IMG/VR virus record: IMGVR_UViG_3300032242_002994
Span: 1 to 33,310 of that record
Length of the DNA stretch: 33,310 nt
DNA from: a virus
Direction: 5' to 3' (one strand)
Positions 1-11,500 of the stretch are shown one piece after another. The notes under the pieces are model-generated. The model was not told the DNA's origin, made no database searches, and saw only the letters and a list, made by a program, of their open reading frames with translations. Within the stretch, counting starts at the first letter, position 1. Each line of letters opens with the position of its first letter. The position numbers were made by a program, and so were the translations under genes.

Positions 1-3000
1 ACATCTGGTATGTACAATGGTATGCCGATACAATTTACAGGAACTGTGTTTGGTAATGTTGTGTTAGGAACAACTTATTATGTTATCGGTTCAACTATAA
101 CACCTACATTTTTTAATATTTCCACACAGTCCGGCGGAAGCCCATTTCCATTATCTTCAGCTACCGGTACTATGGGAACTATTGGCGGACAGGCATTAAA
201 CAATATGTTCTATATGCGTAACGGTTCTGGATTACGCAACGTGACCTTAACTGGTTTGTTAGGAACACTTGGCGCACAAAATGCATATCAAACACAACGA
301 CCAACTGGTGGCGCCTATGTTAGTTTAGATCCTGGTACAGGCGTGAACGACACTAGTGCTTGGATCTTCCGCAGAAGTCCTTATGTACAAAACGTAACTA
401 CTTTTGGAACAGGCTGTGTTGGATTAAAGATTGACGGATCGTTACACAACGGCGGAAATAAATCTATTGTATGTAATGACTTTACCCAGGTATTAAGTGA
501 TGGTATAGGTATATGGACTACAAATAGCGGAGCACTATGCGAAGCAGTTAGCGTATTCGCATATTATAACTATGCAGGTTACATGGCTGAAAACGGCGGC
601 AAGATACGTGCTACTAACGGTAATAGCTCTTACGGAACATACGGTGTTATTGCTGAAGGATACGATTCTACAGAAACACCTATCAGTGGTGTTGTGTTTA
701 ACCGTTCTAGTCAAATACAAGCAAGTGTTCAAAGCTCATTGGGTGTTAATGCACAACTATTAAAATTAAGTTATGCTAATGCCGGATCTGGTTATTATGT
801 TACTACGACCAACGTACTATCTTATAGTAATACTTTTAATAATGCCGCATGGACTGCAAACAATATAACTTTTGCTCAGAATTTAACAAGCCCAAATTAT
901 ATTGCCAGTACGTATGTGGGCGAAGCATGGACGTTAACCGGATCATCAACCACATCAGATACTAATTATATCTATCAGAATATTACAATTCCTAACGTTG
1001 GTGCAACATACACTGGAATATCTGGATCTAACATAACAGGTAGCGGAAGTGGCGCAACTTTTAATATTACAGTAAAACCAGCAGGATATACCGTAACAGT
1101 TAATGCAGGTGGCTCTAATTATGTTACAACAAATCAAATAAGAATAACAGGCAGTAGCATCGGTGGAATTGATACCACTAATGATATTATTATTACAGTT
1201 GCAAGCGTTTCTGGTACGACTATACTTACAATCACATCGACTGGTACAGTCCCAGCAGGTGTGACCAAGCCTTATATATTAAGTGCCCATGTAAAACAAC
1301 CTACTAATGGCAGCACTAGTTTTGACATGTATGCATTCTTTAGTACACAACTATGGTCAAGCACAGTGACTTATAAAGTAGGAGATATTGTTCAATCTGG
1401 CGGAAACAATTATACCTGTATCGCAGGAACTACAAATAACGTTCCTCCAAATGCAACATACTGGACACAAACCGGAAGCACTGTAAACTATGGTAGCTAT
1501 GTAAATTATAATTTTACAACTAACACTATAACTTCATTCTCTGGAGATAACGGAGGAAGTATTCCAAGTGCATACGGTGCGATTCCTGTAGCCAATGGTT
1601 GGTATAGAGTATGGATGGCCGTAACTGATGTCAGCGGGCTAGCAGGCAATTTACAACATCGTATCTATACACAAGGAAGATACGCCGCAACTACGGGTAT
1701 TTTAGCGTTGTACGGAGCGCAAGTTCAGATCGATGCAATTACATACGGTTTGTCTTATTATCTTGAAACTCAAGCTACCAAATATACAGCTTATGCAAGC
1801 TATTATGTCACTGGATCGGGAACAGGTGCAGTAATAGTCGGCGATGAGACTCGTAGTCAATCAGTCTTTAATACCCGTGTACTTGCTACCGGCAATGCCG
1901 GCGGCCTAAGTTATCTGACAGCTAGCAATTCTGCACAAGCTGGTAACGATTATTATGTTACATTAGCGGCCGCTGACGTTAACACCATAGGAAATTATTA
2001 TGGTATGCGTATATTCTTATCCAGCGGCCTTGGCACAGGACAATATGGTTTCATTACAGCATATGACTCTGGTACAAAAATAGCATTGGTGGCTAAAGAT
2101 TCTTTTGCAGGGTTAACTATAACTGCATCAGATAACGGAACTGGTAGATTTACTGTTAGCGGAACTGGTGATACGACTCAAATGTATTTGAATCAACGTA
2201 TTCAGTTTATTCCAACTCAGTATGCATTAACAATTACACAAACAAGCTACGGAACACTAACTGCTACTCAATCGTTTGGCGGAACTGTGAATACTATTCG
2301 CGTTAACAGTACTGCTAACTTGAAAGTTGGCGCTACTGTACAGTTTGTTGGAGGGTCTTTACCTACTGCGAACTTAACTGGATCGTTTACGTACTACATA
2401 ACTAATATTGTTAGCACAACAGATTTCCAGATCAGTACAACACTCGGTGGCGGAACATGGCCGTTGAGCAGTGCTACATTCTCATTTAGCGTTGTATATT
2501 CAACCAACACCGGTTACATCTATGGTGTTAATATTACCGGCAACATGGTTCCAAACCAGCCAATCGTATTTTCAGGAGCAACACTAGGAGGCGTATCGAC
2601 AGCTACAACGTATTATATTAATGATATTATCGATAATAATAATTTTACTATTTCAAATAGTCTAGTAACTGTGACTCCTACCGCAAGTAGTAATATTACT
2701 AATGCTTATACTGTATCATCCACCAGTAGTTTGACAACATTTAATCCAATTTATTTTACGGGAACCGTGTTTGGAAATGCTCAACAGAATACCAAATATT
2801 ATGTAAGCAATATTAAATCTGCAACAACATTTAGCATAGTTACAGCTATAATTTCAACAGTTGCTACAGCTACTACGGTTACTAGTAACCTGATCACAGT
2901 AACGTCGACCACGGGGTTCTTAACAAATCAACCGATTGTATTCACTGGTAACACTTTTGGTAATATCCAAACAGAAAAAACTTATTATATTGCGGCTATT

Positions 3001-5490
3001 AACGATGGAGTGTCGTTTACTATAAGTTTAACACCTGGCGGTGCAGTTGTCGGACTAGCTACTGGGGTTGGACAATTATTAGTAAGAACTTCAGGAACTG
3101 ATTTTGCTCTAACTACTACAACTGGCTCTATGACTGGTACAACCACTGCTAATAAGAGACTAGTTACACAAAGTTCTGGTACAATGACCGGTACTATATC
3201 AACTTCGGTGTTTGGCGGAATTACTCAAGGCACACAATATTATGTATTGACTATTCCAACAAGTACAACATTTACCATAACTTCAACTAGCGGCGGAGTT
3301 AGCCCAGTTACATTAACAACCACAACTGGATCTATGACCGCAGTAGCTAGCGGATGGGATCATGTAGTTGCAGGAACAACACCAGCGGCATTATTAGATG
3401 CTTCTACAACATATTATATTGAACCAAGACTTATCTATTCAGATCCGGGATTTACGCAATCAGCAGTTACTATTCCGGCATTGTCAGGCGGCGTTACATA
3501 TACTACAGTAACCTACGGCCAGAACTATTGGATAGCCTTGGCTAGTGGAGGTCAAGTTATTTCAGGATCTAGTGATGGAGTAACATGGGGATCGCTAACA
3601 CTACCGTCGGCTGTTGCAGGCTTTGGCTGGAATAGTTGTGCATACGGTAACGGATACTGGGTCGCAGTAGCACCGGCTGACGCAAGATTTATCGTAAGTT
3701 CAAATAACGGCGCAGGCTGGAGAGTGGTATACAGCCCAAGTGCGGGAGCAACATGGCAAAAAGTTGCATATGGTGCAGGGGTATTTGTAGCCATGGCAGG
3801 CGGTAGCAATCAGACTACAGGAACTAATTCGTGTTATTCTATAGACTTTGGAACAACATGGTGGCAGATTAGCACATTATCTACACGTGATAACTGGCGA
3901 GCTCTAGTATATGGCGCTGGCAAATGGTTAGCTTTGAACAATACTAACTCTGGCGGTTACGGCCTAAACACTAGCGCAGACGGTATCACTTGGACTACTG
4001 GTTCGATAACAGCTCCAGGTGGCACAGCTACCTATTGGGGAGATATGGTTTTTGGCAATGGACGATTTGTTGCAATAGGTGTAAGTGGCAACATGGTCGC
4101 CGCGCTATGTGCTCCTGTTTATAGCCTCGATGGGGGCACAACTTGGATTACTTCAAATATTTCAATTACAGCCAATCGTATTACTTACGGAAATGGTGTA
4201 TTCTTAGCCACGAACAGTGGCAACAGTACTGCATACACCAGTGAAGACGGCTTTAACTGGAAACGACAGACTGTTAGTGCATCTACTTATTCAGCAATAA
4301 CATTTGGTTATGCATCGACTAGTTATAACGGATTGTTTGTCACAGTTGGCGGAGCCAGCTCTGCTAGTACTATTAGTACTGGAGCAACTACAAAAGGTCG
4401 TGCAGTGGTTGTTTCAAATACAATTACAACAATTAATGAATTTGAACCCGGTGCAGGCTATACAAGTGTTCCAACATTGACCATCACAGATCCTAATGCT
4501 ACGGTAATCGCATCGGTAACTCCACGATTAGGAAACGGAGCCGTTGCTAATCCGACGATCGTGGCTAAAGGAACCGGCTATTCATTTAATACCACATACA
4601 TTGGTATTAATGGTAACGGATATAGTAATGATTATCAAACAGGATATACATTAATATTAAATAATTTAACACGTACTCCGGCTCCGGGTGATAACTTAAC
4701 AATCGCAGGTAGTTCACAAAACTATAAAGTTACTAGCTCTAGTATAATGTTTGGAACTGTTGCGCCTAATATCGAAGCTAACGTGCAAATTAATCCTTCA
4801 ATAACAGCCGCTATATCGCCGGAGGATAACACAGCGATTAGTATCCGAACCAAATATAGTCAAGTGCGTTTAACAAATCACGATTTCTTAAGCATTGGCT
4901 TTGGTAACTTTATTAATGCCAATTATCCTAATCAACCAACGGCAACAGGTTTGCAAGCACAGAATCAAACTGTTGAAGTTAACTATGGTCGCGTATTTTA
5001 TTCAAGTACTGACCAAGATGGTAACTTTAAAGTTGGTAACTTATTCGGAGTACAACAAGCAACTGGTATTGTTACATTAAGTGTAAGTCAATTTGGACTA
5101 GGTGGATTAAGTACCTTGAGCTTGGGCGGTATCGCAGTAGGAGGTTCAAGTGTTATTGTTACACAGTTTAGTACAGACGGTACTTTTTCATCTAATAGCG
5201 ACAGCGTGATTCCAACACAACGAGCTATTAAAACATACTTAAATTCACGTTTAAGTCAAGGTGGCTCAAATACATACACAGGTAACTTAATTGCGGGTAG
5301 TGTTCAAGTTGGTAATCCTAACACGATTTCATCCACAGTTCCGATAGGAATTCCGGGTAGCACTTTACAAATACCTACAAGGGTAGTGATTAGTAAACTG
5401 GCAGGAGCAACAGTCGGCGGATATATGTTAACATTACCGTATTTTTCACAATCATTCGGGCACGGAACCGTAGGCCAATCCCAAGCCTAA
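1..5490 (+). CDS. Giant modular virion adhesin/tail-fibre-like protein, 5' truncated
   Basis: The reading frame is open to the left edge; the first ATG, at 10, lies inside a repeat module also found deeper in the protein, so the true start is outside the window. Order of parts: a TTYYV-type beta module; a beta-helix-like segment (about nt 190-760); a jelly-roll-like domain starting LSYSNTFNNAAWT (814-1797) with further modules nested in it; five more TTYYV modules (2310-3350); a propeller/BNR-like stretch with repeated AYGxGxxVA and SxDGxTW motifs (3480-4330); a GxGYTSxPT motif; and a C-terminal domain with STDQDGNFKVGNLFGVQQAT. The last motif is familiar from large structural proteins of T4-like cyanophages. 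It shares this architecture with the next gene, 33 bp downstream. I infer a virion surface protein that binds host polysaccharide. No enzymatic residues were identified. Confidence 0.8.
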   Translation, partial: TSGMYNGMPIQFTGTVFGNVVLGTTYYVIGSTITPTFFNISTQSGGSPFPLSSATGTMGTIGGQALNNMFYMRNGSGLRNVTLTGLLGTLGAQNAYQTQRPTGGAYVSLDPGTGVNDTSAWIFRRSPYVQNVTTFGTGCVGLKIDGSLHNGGNKSIVCNDFTQVLSDGIGIWTTNSGALCEAVSVFAYYNYAGYMAENGGKIRATNGNSSYGTYGVIAEGYDSTETPISGVVFNRSSQIQASVQSSLGVNAQLLKLSYANAGSGYYVTTTNVLSYSNTFNNAAWTANNITFAQNLTSPNYIASTYVGEAWTLTGSSTTSDTNYIYQNITIPNVGATYTGISGSNITGSGSGATFNITVKPAGYTVTVNAGGSNYVTTNQIRITGSSIGGIDTTNDIIITVASVSGTTILTITSTGTVPAGVTKPYILSAHVKQPTNGSTSFDMYAFFSTQLWSSTVTYKVGDIVQSGGNNYTCIAGTTNNVPPNATYWTQTGSTVNYGSYVNYNFTTNTITSFSGDNGGSIPSAYGAIPVANGWYRVWMAVTDVSGLAGNLQHRIYTQGRYAATTGILALYGAQVQIDAITYGLSYYLETQATKYTAYASYYVTGSGTGAVIVGDETRSQSVFNTRVLATGNAGGLSYLTASNSAQAGNDYYVTLAAADVNTIGNYYGMRIFLSSGLGTGQYGFITAYDSGTKIALVAKDSFAGLTITASDNGTGRFTVSGTGDTTQMYLNQRIQFIPTQYALTITQTSYGTLTATQSFGGTVNTIRVNSTANLKVGATVQFVGGSLPTANLTGSFTYYITNIVSTTDFQISTTLGGGTWPLSSATFSFSVVYSTNTGYIYGVNITGNMVPNQPIVFSGATLGGVSTATTYYINDIIDNNNFTISNSLVTVTPTASSNITNAYTVSSTSSLTTFNPIYFTGTVFGNAQQNTKYYVSNIKSATTFSIVTAIISTVATATTVTSNLITVTSTTGFLTNQPIVFTGNTFGNIQTEKTYYIAAINDGVSFTISLTPGGAVVGLATGVGQLLVRTSGTDFALTTTTGSMTGTTTANKRLVTQSSGTMTGTISTSVFGGITQGTQYYVLTIPTSTTFTITSTSGGVSPVTLTTTTGSMTAVASGWDHVVAGTTPAALLDASTTYYIEPRLIYSDPGFTQSAVTIPALSGGVTYTTVTYGQNYWIALASGGQVISGSSDGVTWGSLTLPSAVAGFGWNSCAYGNGYWVAVAPADARFIVSSNNGAGWRVVYSPSAGATWQKVAYGAGVFVAMAGGSNQTTGTNSCYSIDFGTTWWQISTLSTRDNWRALVYGAGKWLALNNTNSGGYGLNTSADGITWTTGSITAPGGTATYWGDMVFGNGRFVAIGVSGNMVAALCAPVYSLDGGTTWITSNISITANRITYGNGVFLATNSGNSTAYTSEDGFNWKRQTVSASTYSAITFGYASTSYNGLFVTVGGASSASTISTGATTKGRAVVVSNTITTINEFEPGAGYTSVPTLTITDPNATVIASVTPRLGNGAVANPTIVAKGTGYSFNTTYIGINGNGYSNDYQTGYTLILNNLTRTPAPGDNLTIAGSSQNYKVTSSSIMFGTVAPNIEANVQINPSITAAISPEDNTAISIRTKYSQVRLTNHDFLSIGFGNFINANYPNQPTATGLQAQNQTVEVNYGRVFYSSTDQDGNFKVGNLFGVQQATGIVTLSVSQFGLGGLSTLSLGGIAVGGSSVIVTQFSTDGTFSSNSDSVIPTQRAIKTYLNSRLSQGGSNTYTGNLIAGSVQVGNPNTISSTVPIGIPGSTLQIPTRVVISKLAGATVGGYMLTLPYFSQSFGHGTVGQSQA
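601..658 (+). repeat. Direct repeat copy 1 (beta-helix segment)
   Basis: This 58-bp stretch matches 11884-11941 at 56 of 58 positions by eye. It encodes KIRATNGNSSYGTYGVIAEG in both giant genes. The surrounding protein is similar but the DNA is less so, so this tract is unusually conserved. Confidence 0.85.
5003..5030 (+). repeat. Direct repeat copy 1 (C-terminal domain)
   Basis: These 28 bp are identical to 15293-15320 and encode the STDQDGNF motif. The similarity continues downstream with scattered silent changes. Confidence 0.8.
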
Positions 5491-5497
5491 CAAGTTA

Positions 5498-5505
5498 GAT
5501 AAATA
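5498..5505 (+). promoter_or_regulatory. Late-promoter-like box GATAAATA
   Basis: GATAAATA lies in the 33-bp gap between the two giant genes and resembles the T4 late promoter TATAAATA. It is followed by a Shine-Dalgarno-like AGAGGA (5511-5516) and the ATG at 5524. The spacing would allow transcription to start just upstream of the ribosome site. The call rests on resemblance and position only. Confidence 0.45.
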
Positions 5506-5523
5506 TTATCAGAGGAATAAAAA

Positions 5524-8500
5524 ATGGCAGAATATAAACTAGGTAGACTTAAATTTGTATGGCAAGGCACATGGACATCTGCCTTTAGTTACACTGTAGA
5601 CGACGTTGTTTATTACAACGGAAAAAGTTACATTTGTGTGGTAAGTCATACATCGTCATCAGTATTTGATACAGATTTAAGTAATACTCCTGCCCGTTGG
5701 AATTTAATGGCGGACGGCCAAACCTGGCTTGGTAATTGGGCAAACGCAACTTATTATGCTAAAGGTTCGTTGGTCAAGTACGGCGGCATAGTATACATCG
5801 CTAATACGTCACATACTAGTGCCGGTACAACTGTTGCGATTACTGCCACAGCATTGGCTATCGGCGGCGGCACAGGCACAATAACATACGCTACCCAACC
5901 AGTCCAGCCATTTTTAGTAGGTTCGACAATTACACTTGCTGGATTTAGTCCTACAACAACTAGTACACCTAGTAATGTTAACTCGACATTCACAGTTGTA
6001 ACTTGTACTACCACACAAGTAACATTTGCAATTACTGGTACATATACGAGTGGCACATTAGGTACAGTATCCGGTACAAGCCAGTTAGCACTAGAAGCAG
6101 ATCAAAGTAAGTGGGATGCATTTGCAAGTTCATTTAACTGGATCGCGGGTGGATGGACAGCGGCAACAAGATATAAAGTAAATGATTTTACTACATACGG
6201 CGGATATTCTTACATTTGTAATACTGCACACGTTTCTGCCGCAACTGCTACTTTAGGTCTCGAAGCAGATCAAAGTAAGTGGGATACCTTTAATGCTGGC
6301 GTTACATATTTAGGTAGTTTCAATACAGGATCGATTCGTTATAAAATAAATGATATTGTTAAGTACGGTGCTGATTTATGGATTTGTACTACGAATCATA
6401 CCAGCGGCACTACAGCATTGGCTAACGTTGCTATTACTAGTAATGGCGGAGCATTTTCATGTACTTCGACCACACTTAATATTGGACAAGCAGTAACAGT
6501 TAGCGGTACACTTACTGGTAGCGGAACTATTACAGGTTATTCAAATCCGACAACATACTATATTAGTGCAACTAATGGAACTACATCATTCACGTTGGCG
6601 ACAACTTATACTAAAGCAATTATTGGAACAGCAGATGTTGGTTCAAGCTCTGGTACTACAGTAGGATTAACCTTTACCCTTGGTGCTGTATTTGATACAA
6701 CCAAATGGTCGGTATTCTTAAATGGTTTTGAATTCTTAAACAGTTATAACGCACAAATACAATATGCTATAGGCGATACTGTAACGTACGGTGGTTATAC
6801 TTATGTTGCTATACAAAACGCATTAAATCAAACTCCTAGCACAGCGACCACATACTGGCAAGCATTTACTACTGGATTTAATTTCCAAGGTGACTGGGCC
6901 ACTGCAACTGCTTACAAAATAGGTAGTGTTGTTCGTCAAGGCGGCTACACTTACCTAGCCATTGCTGACAGCAATAGCAACCAACCTCCAAATGCTACAT
7001 ACTGGGTTTTATTAAATCAAGGATTGCGTTGGAATAACAATAGCCAAACATATACAGGTGTTAGTGCCAGTAACGTAACTGGTTCGGGATCTAGTGCTAC
7101 TTTTAACGTAGTTCGAAATAACAGTGTTTACTCTGTAACAGTTAACGCCGCAGGATCTGGATATACAACTGGTAATCAACTTAAGATTCTTGGAACAAGC
7201 CTTGGCGGCCTAAGTCCTGTAAACGATTTAATATTCAACGTAACGGCCCCAAGCGGTGCAGTAACAGCGGTATCTTCAATCAGCGGTGTTGCTGTAACAT
7301 GGACTTCGGGTCAAGCGTATGTTTCAGGTGATGTGGTACTATACGGCGCAAATAGTTATATTTGCGTATCAAACCACACAGCCAGCGCAGGAAATAAACC
7401 AGATGCAGATACAACCGGCACTTACTGGAATTTATTAACTGCTGGTGCTGAACAAGCACAGCTTACAACTGCTGGTGATACTTTCTATTACAGTGCAACT
7501 GGTCCAGCAAGATTACCTGTTGGCTCCGACGGCCAAGTATTGCGTGTTACTAGCGGCATTCCTAACTGGGGATATTTTGGACAAGTTAATAATATTGTTT
7601 ACGTATCACCATCGGGTACTGACAGAACAGATTTTGGTACTACACCAGAAACTCCATTTAAAACTGTACGCTATGCCGCACAGTTAGTTGAGAACGGTTA
7701 CTTAAATCAAAATGCTTCTGCATTGTTGACAAAGAACAAACAATTTATAATGAAGGAAATTACCAACTGGGTAAATTTCCAATACACATATTCTATTATC
7801 AACACTATTGTTTCCTCAGATGGAACAAGGCCGAATCAGATTACATTAAGTGCAGGTCTAACAACTACTGGTGCTAGTGCAACTGGCGGTATAGCAACAT
7901 TGACATTTGCCACTCAGACTGTACCTCCATTTGCTGTAGGACAAACTATTAGCGTTGTAGGTGTAACACCTAGTGGATATAACGGCACAGCAGTAGTGAC
8001 AGCATGTACGACTGGTAGTGTTAGTTATACTAGTGGTGCAACTGGCTCACAAACTGTAGCAGGTACAGTAGGTGCAACTACTACCAGCATGTATGCTAAC
8101 ATGCCAATAAGTTTCACTGTTACTCAAGGTGGCATAACATCAGGTACAACATATTATGTTAAGACTATCGTTGACTCAACTCACTTTACAGTAAGTGCAA
8201 GTCTTACAAGCGGCGTCGCTGGCACTGTACTATCATTGACAGCAAGCTCAACTGCTATGACAGCTACCTTAGTTTACAATCAAACTAAGTGCGAACGCGA
8301 TACAGGATTAATTTTAGATGCAGTAATATTTGATATGAGTCACGGCGGCACACAACAGATTGTTTATGCGGCCCAAACTTACTATGCAAGCGGATCGGCT
8401 TATATTACAACAGCGTTTGGAACACAAGTTTCAGAAACTGCGGCAGCTTATGTGTACCTAACATCTTTATTAGGTACTGTTATTTCTAATACTGCTCCTG

Positions 8501-11500
8501 CAAGTAATTTCCAAACACTAAACAACGTTGCTACTAAAGCTATTCAAAATATCGATGCAACATTAACAGCTGAAACAACTGCAAGTGCTACCGCTACAAG
8601 TTTAATGACAATATTAACAAGTGCATTAAGCGCAGGTTCAGCAACAGCAATTCCTACAGCAAGTAATCCTAATACAACTATTAGTATTAAGACTGGTACT
8701 TACAACGAAGTATTACCAATTATTATTCCTAAGAATACAGCAATCGTAGGAGACGAATTACGTTCAACTGTAATTCAACCTACTCCGGCTATTGCAACAT
8801 TAGGTGATGATAAGAGCAAGACTATCAGCGCCTTGACACGTATTAAGGCTGTAATTCCAACATTGTTAGCTAACTCAACTGTGACAGCAACTAGTGGAAA
8901 TACACAAACACAAATTACATCATTACCAGCCGGTGATACAGGCAGTACTGCCGCAACCGCCGCAGTAGTTAACTTAACTGGTCTAATGCAGAGTATATTA
9001 AATGGCGGCCTTGGCCAAGCTCCTGCATTTACATTTACTAATCCAACAGGATACAATACTTCATATCTAATAGGTTACGGTGATGCTAAGGCTTTAATTG
9101 TTGGTAACTATCAATTTATGAAAGACGATGTTGGTGGTTACCTAAACACCAACTATAATTCAGTATGGACCGCATTAGGTGCCGCTGGCCAAGCTAACTG
9201 CAAACGCGATATCGGTTACTTGTTAGATGCGATTCAATACGATATGACCTATGGTGGTAATACACAAACTATCATCGCCGCAAGTTCATACTATTCGTAT
9301 AGTGTGTTAACTATTGCCGCAAGTGAAAAGGCAGCGATTTTAGCCGCATATGGTTTCTTAAAAACTGAAATTAGTCAAATTATTCTAAAAACAACAGTTT
9401 CTCCAGTGCAGACTGGTAACACAACTACTCAGTATACAACAGGCACGGCGGGCAGTGCAGGCTCTGCAACATTTGCTCAAGCTCGTGTACAGGATGTAAT
9501 CGACTACATTACTAATAATGCAAGCCCGACAGTAGTTCAACCGACAGCAAGTCTTGCACTAGCATCTTCTTCATTGCAGACAGCTTACAATGCACTAGTA
9601 GCAAAACGCAGTGAAATCCAAGCCGATACAGTTTCTTATGTACAGAAATTTTATCAGTCATTGAATTTTAACTCAGTAACATGTTCACGTGATACTGGAT
9701 ATATTGTTGATGCGTTAGGCTATGACGTTGCACTAGGATCTAACTTTGCTAGTATCGTAGCCGCTAAGTCATACTATAGAGCTATCGCTAGCGCACAAAC
9801 AGTTATCAATAGTCAATTGGCAGCAGAAATTGATGCGATTGGATTTATCGGAGCAAAATCTAAGATAATTATGGCTAGTGGTAGCATTGCTCAAGCAAGT
9901 GCTAACATTGATGATATTATCGCTAGCATTAACGGTCCAGCAACCATTTCTGTAACAGCTACAAACGTAAGCGGTAATAACATTACACTATCTAGTGTAA
10001 CACAAATTGGTACAGCAAACACTATCGTAGCTAATAGCGCGATTGTATTCAGCGTTGGTCTTGGCAATCTAGTTGCAGGTACAACATATTATGTATTAAC
10101 AATTACTGGTAATATCATTACTGTTTCTGCAACCTACGGCGGCTCAACATTTGCCGCAGGCACTACGACACAACTTAGTGGAACAGTCACAGTTGGAAGT
10201 ATTACTGGCACAGGCCCATGGACTGCTACACTTACAAACGTTAGTAGTACAGCAAATATGGCTGTTGGCCAAACAATTTATGCAACAGCTGGTACTGGTA
10301 CATTATACGGTGGAACTCCAACAAGTGTTGTAGTTACAACTATCGTTAGTTCAACTAGTCTTATCTATACAGTCACTGGCGGTACCACTCCTACAGCAGG
10401 AACTATAACAGCTCTTAACTACATCAATCCAACAAGTGGTGTAGTTCCAACAACTGTTACTCCTGTCTTAACAACAGCTACTACAAGTACAAACGTATTA
10501 ACTGTAACTAGCACAGCGGGTATGGTTGTTAATCAACCAATCGTGTTTAGCGGACTACTACCATTAGTTACCGGCACTGCAACAGCTACTACTAGCGGTA
10601 CAAACGTAATAACATTGTCTGCAACTGTGGCCAGTTTAGGTATTGCTAACGGTAATATTGTATATTTTACCGGAACAGTATTTGGAACTATTGTTGCTAA
10701 CCAAACATACTATGTAGTTGGTGCGACTGGCAGTTCTATCTCTCTAGCAAATACATTAGGTGGCAGTGCAATCAGTTTAGTAACCGGCAGTGGTACAATG
10801 AGTGCAGTATTCAACGTAGCTGGTGGCCTAGTAAACGGTACACGCTACTGGGTCAACACAATACCAAGCGGCACAACATTGACTATCACTAGCAGTTATG
10901 CAAGTGGTACAGCATTTGTTATTACTAATACAACAACTAGTATGACTGCCAAAGCAACAGCTGGAGCAAAAGCTATTGTAAACGGTACTAACACTTATAA
11001 CAATACGTTAGCAACTATCCAAGGTGCTGAAATTATTCGTGCTAACTTAAACTTCCTAGCATATGAAGCAACTGCTTATATCACAGCAAGTTACGGCGGC
11101 ACTGTAAGTACAACTACTGCAAGTAATGATAGATTTACAACAGGTTCAGCACATAACTTTGCAGTAGGCGATCCTGTAGTATTCTCGGGAACAACTTATA
11201 CAGGAAGTGGCATAACTGTTGGAACAACATATTATGTTCTAACTGTTCCAAGTGGCACAACATTTACTGTAGGAACAACCGCTAGCGGAACAACTATTGA
11301 TATTACTGCTGATGGTAGCGGATCATCTCTAACAGTTCGTTATAGCTTTGTTGCAAGCGCATGCCGTCGTGATATGACATCGTGGTTAACTGCCGTAATT
11401 TACGATTTAAACTATCCAGGTAATTATAAATCACAATTTGCTTCAACATTATACAACAATGCTGTAGCAGGATCACAATTATCAGACATGTTCTATGTAC

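Noticed and set aside
5754-6056. 100-residue minus-strand open frame, and similar ones at 8775-9056, 14196-14507 and 3552-3809
   Set aside because: They are shadows of the Thr/Ala/Gly-rich plus-strand codons. They have no ribosome site, no motifs and no gap in the main gene.
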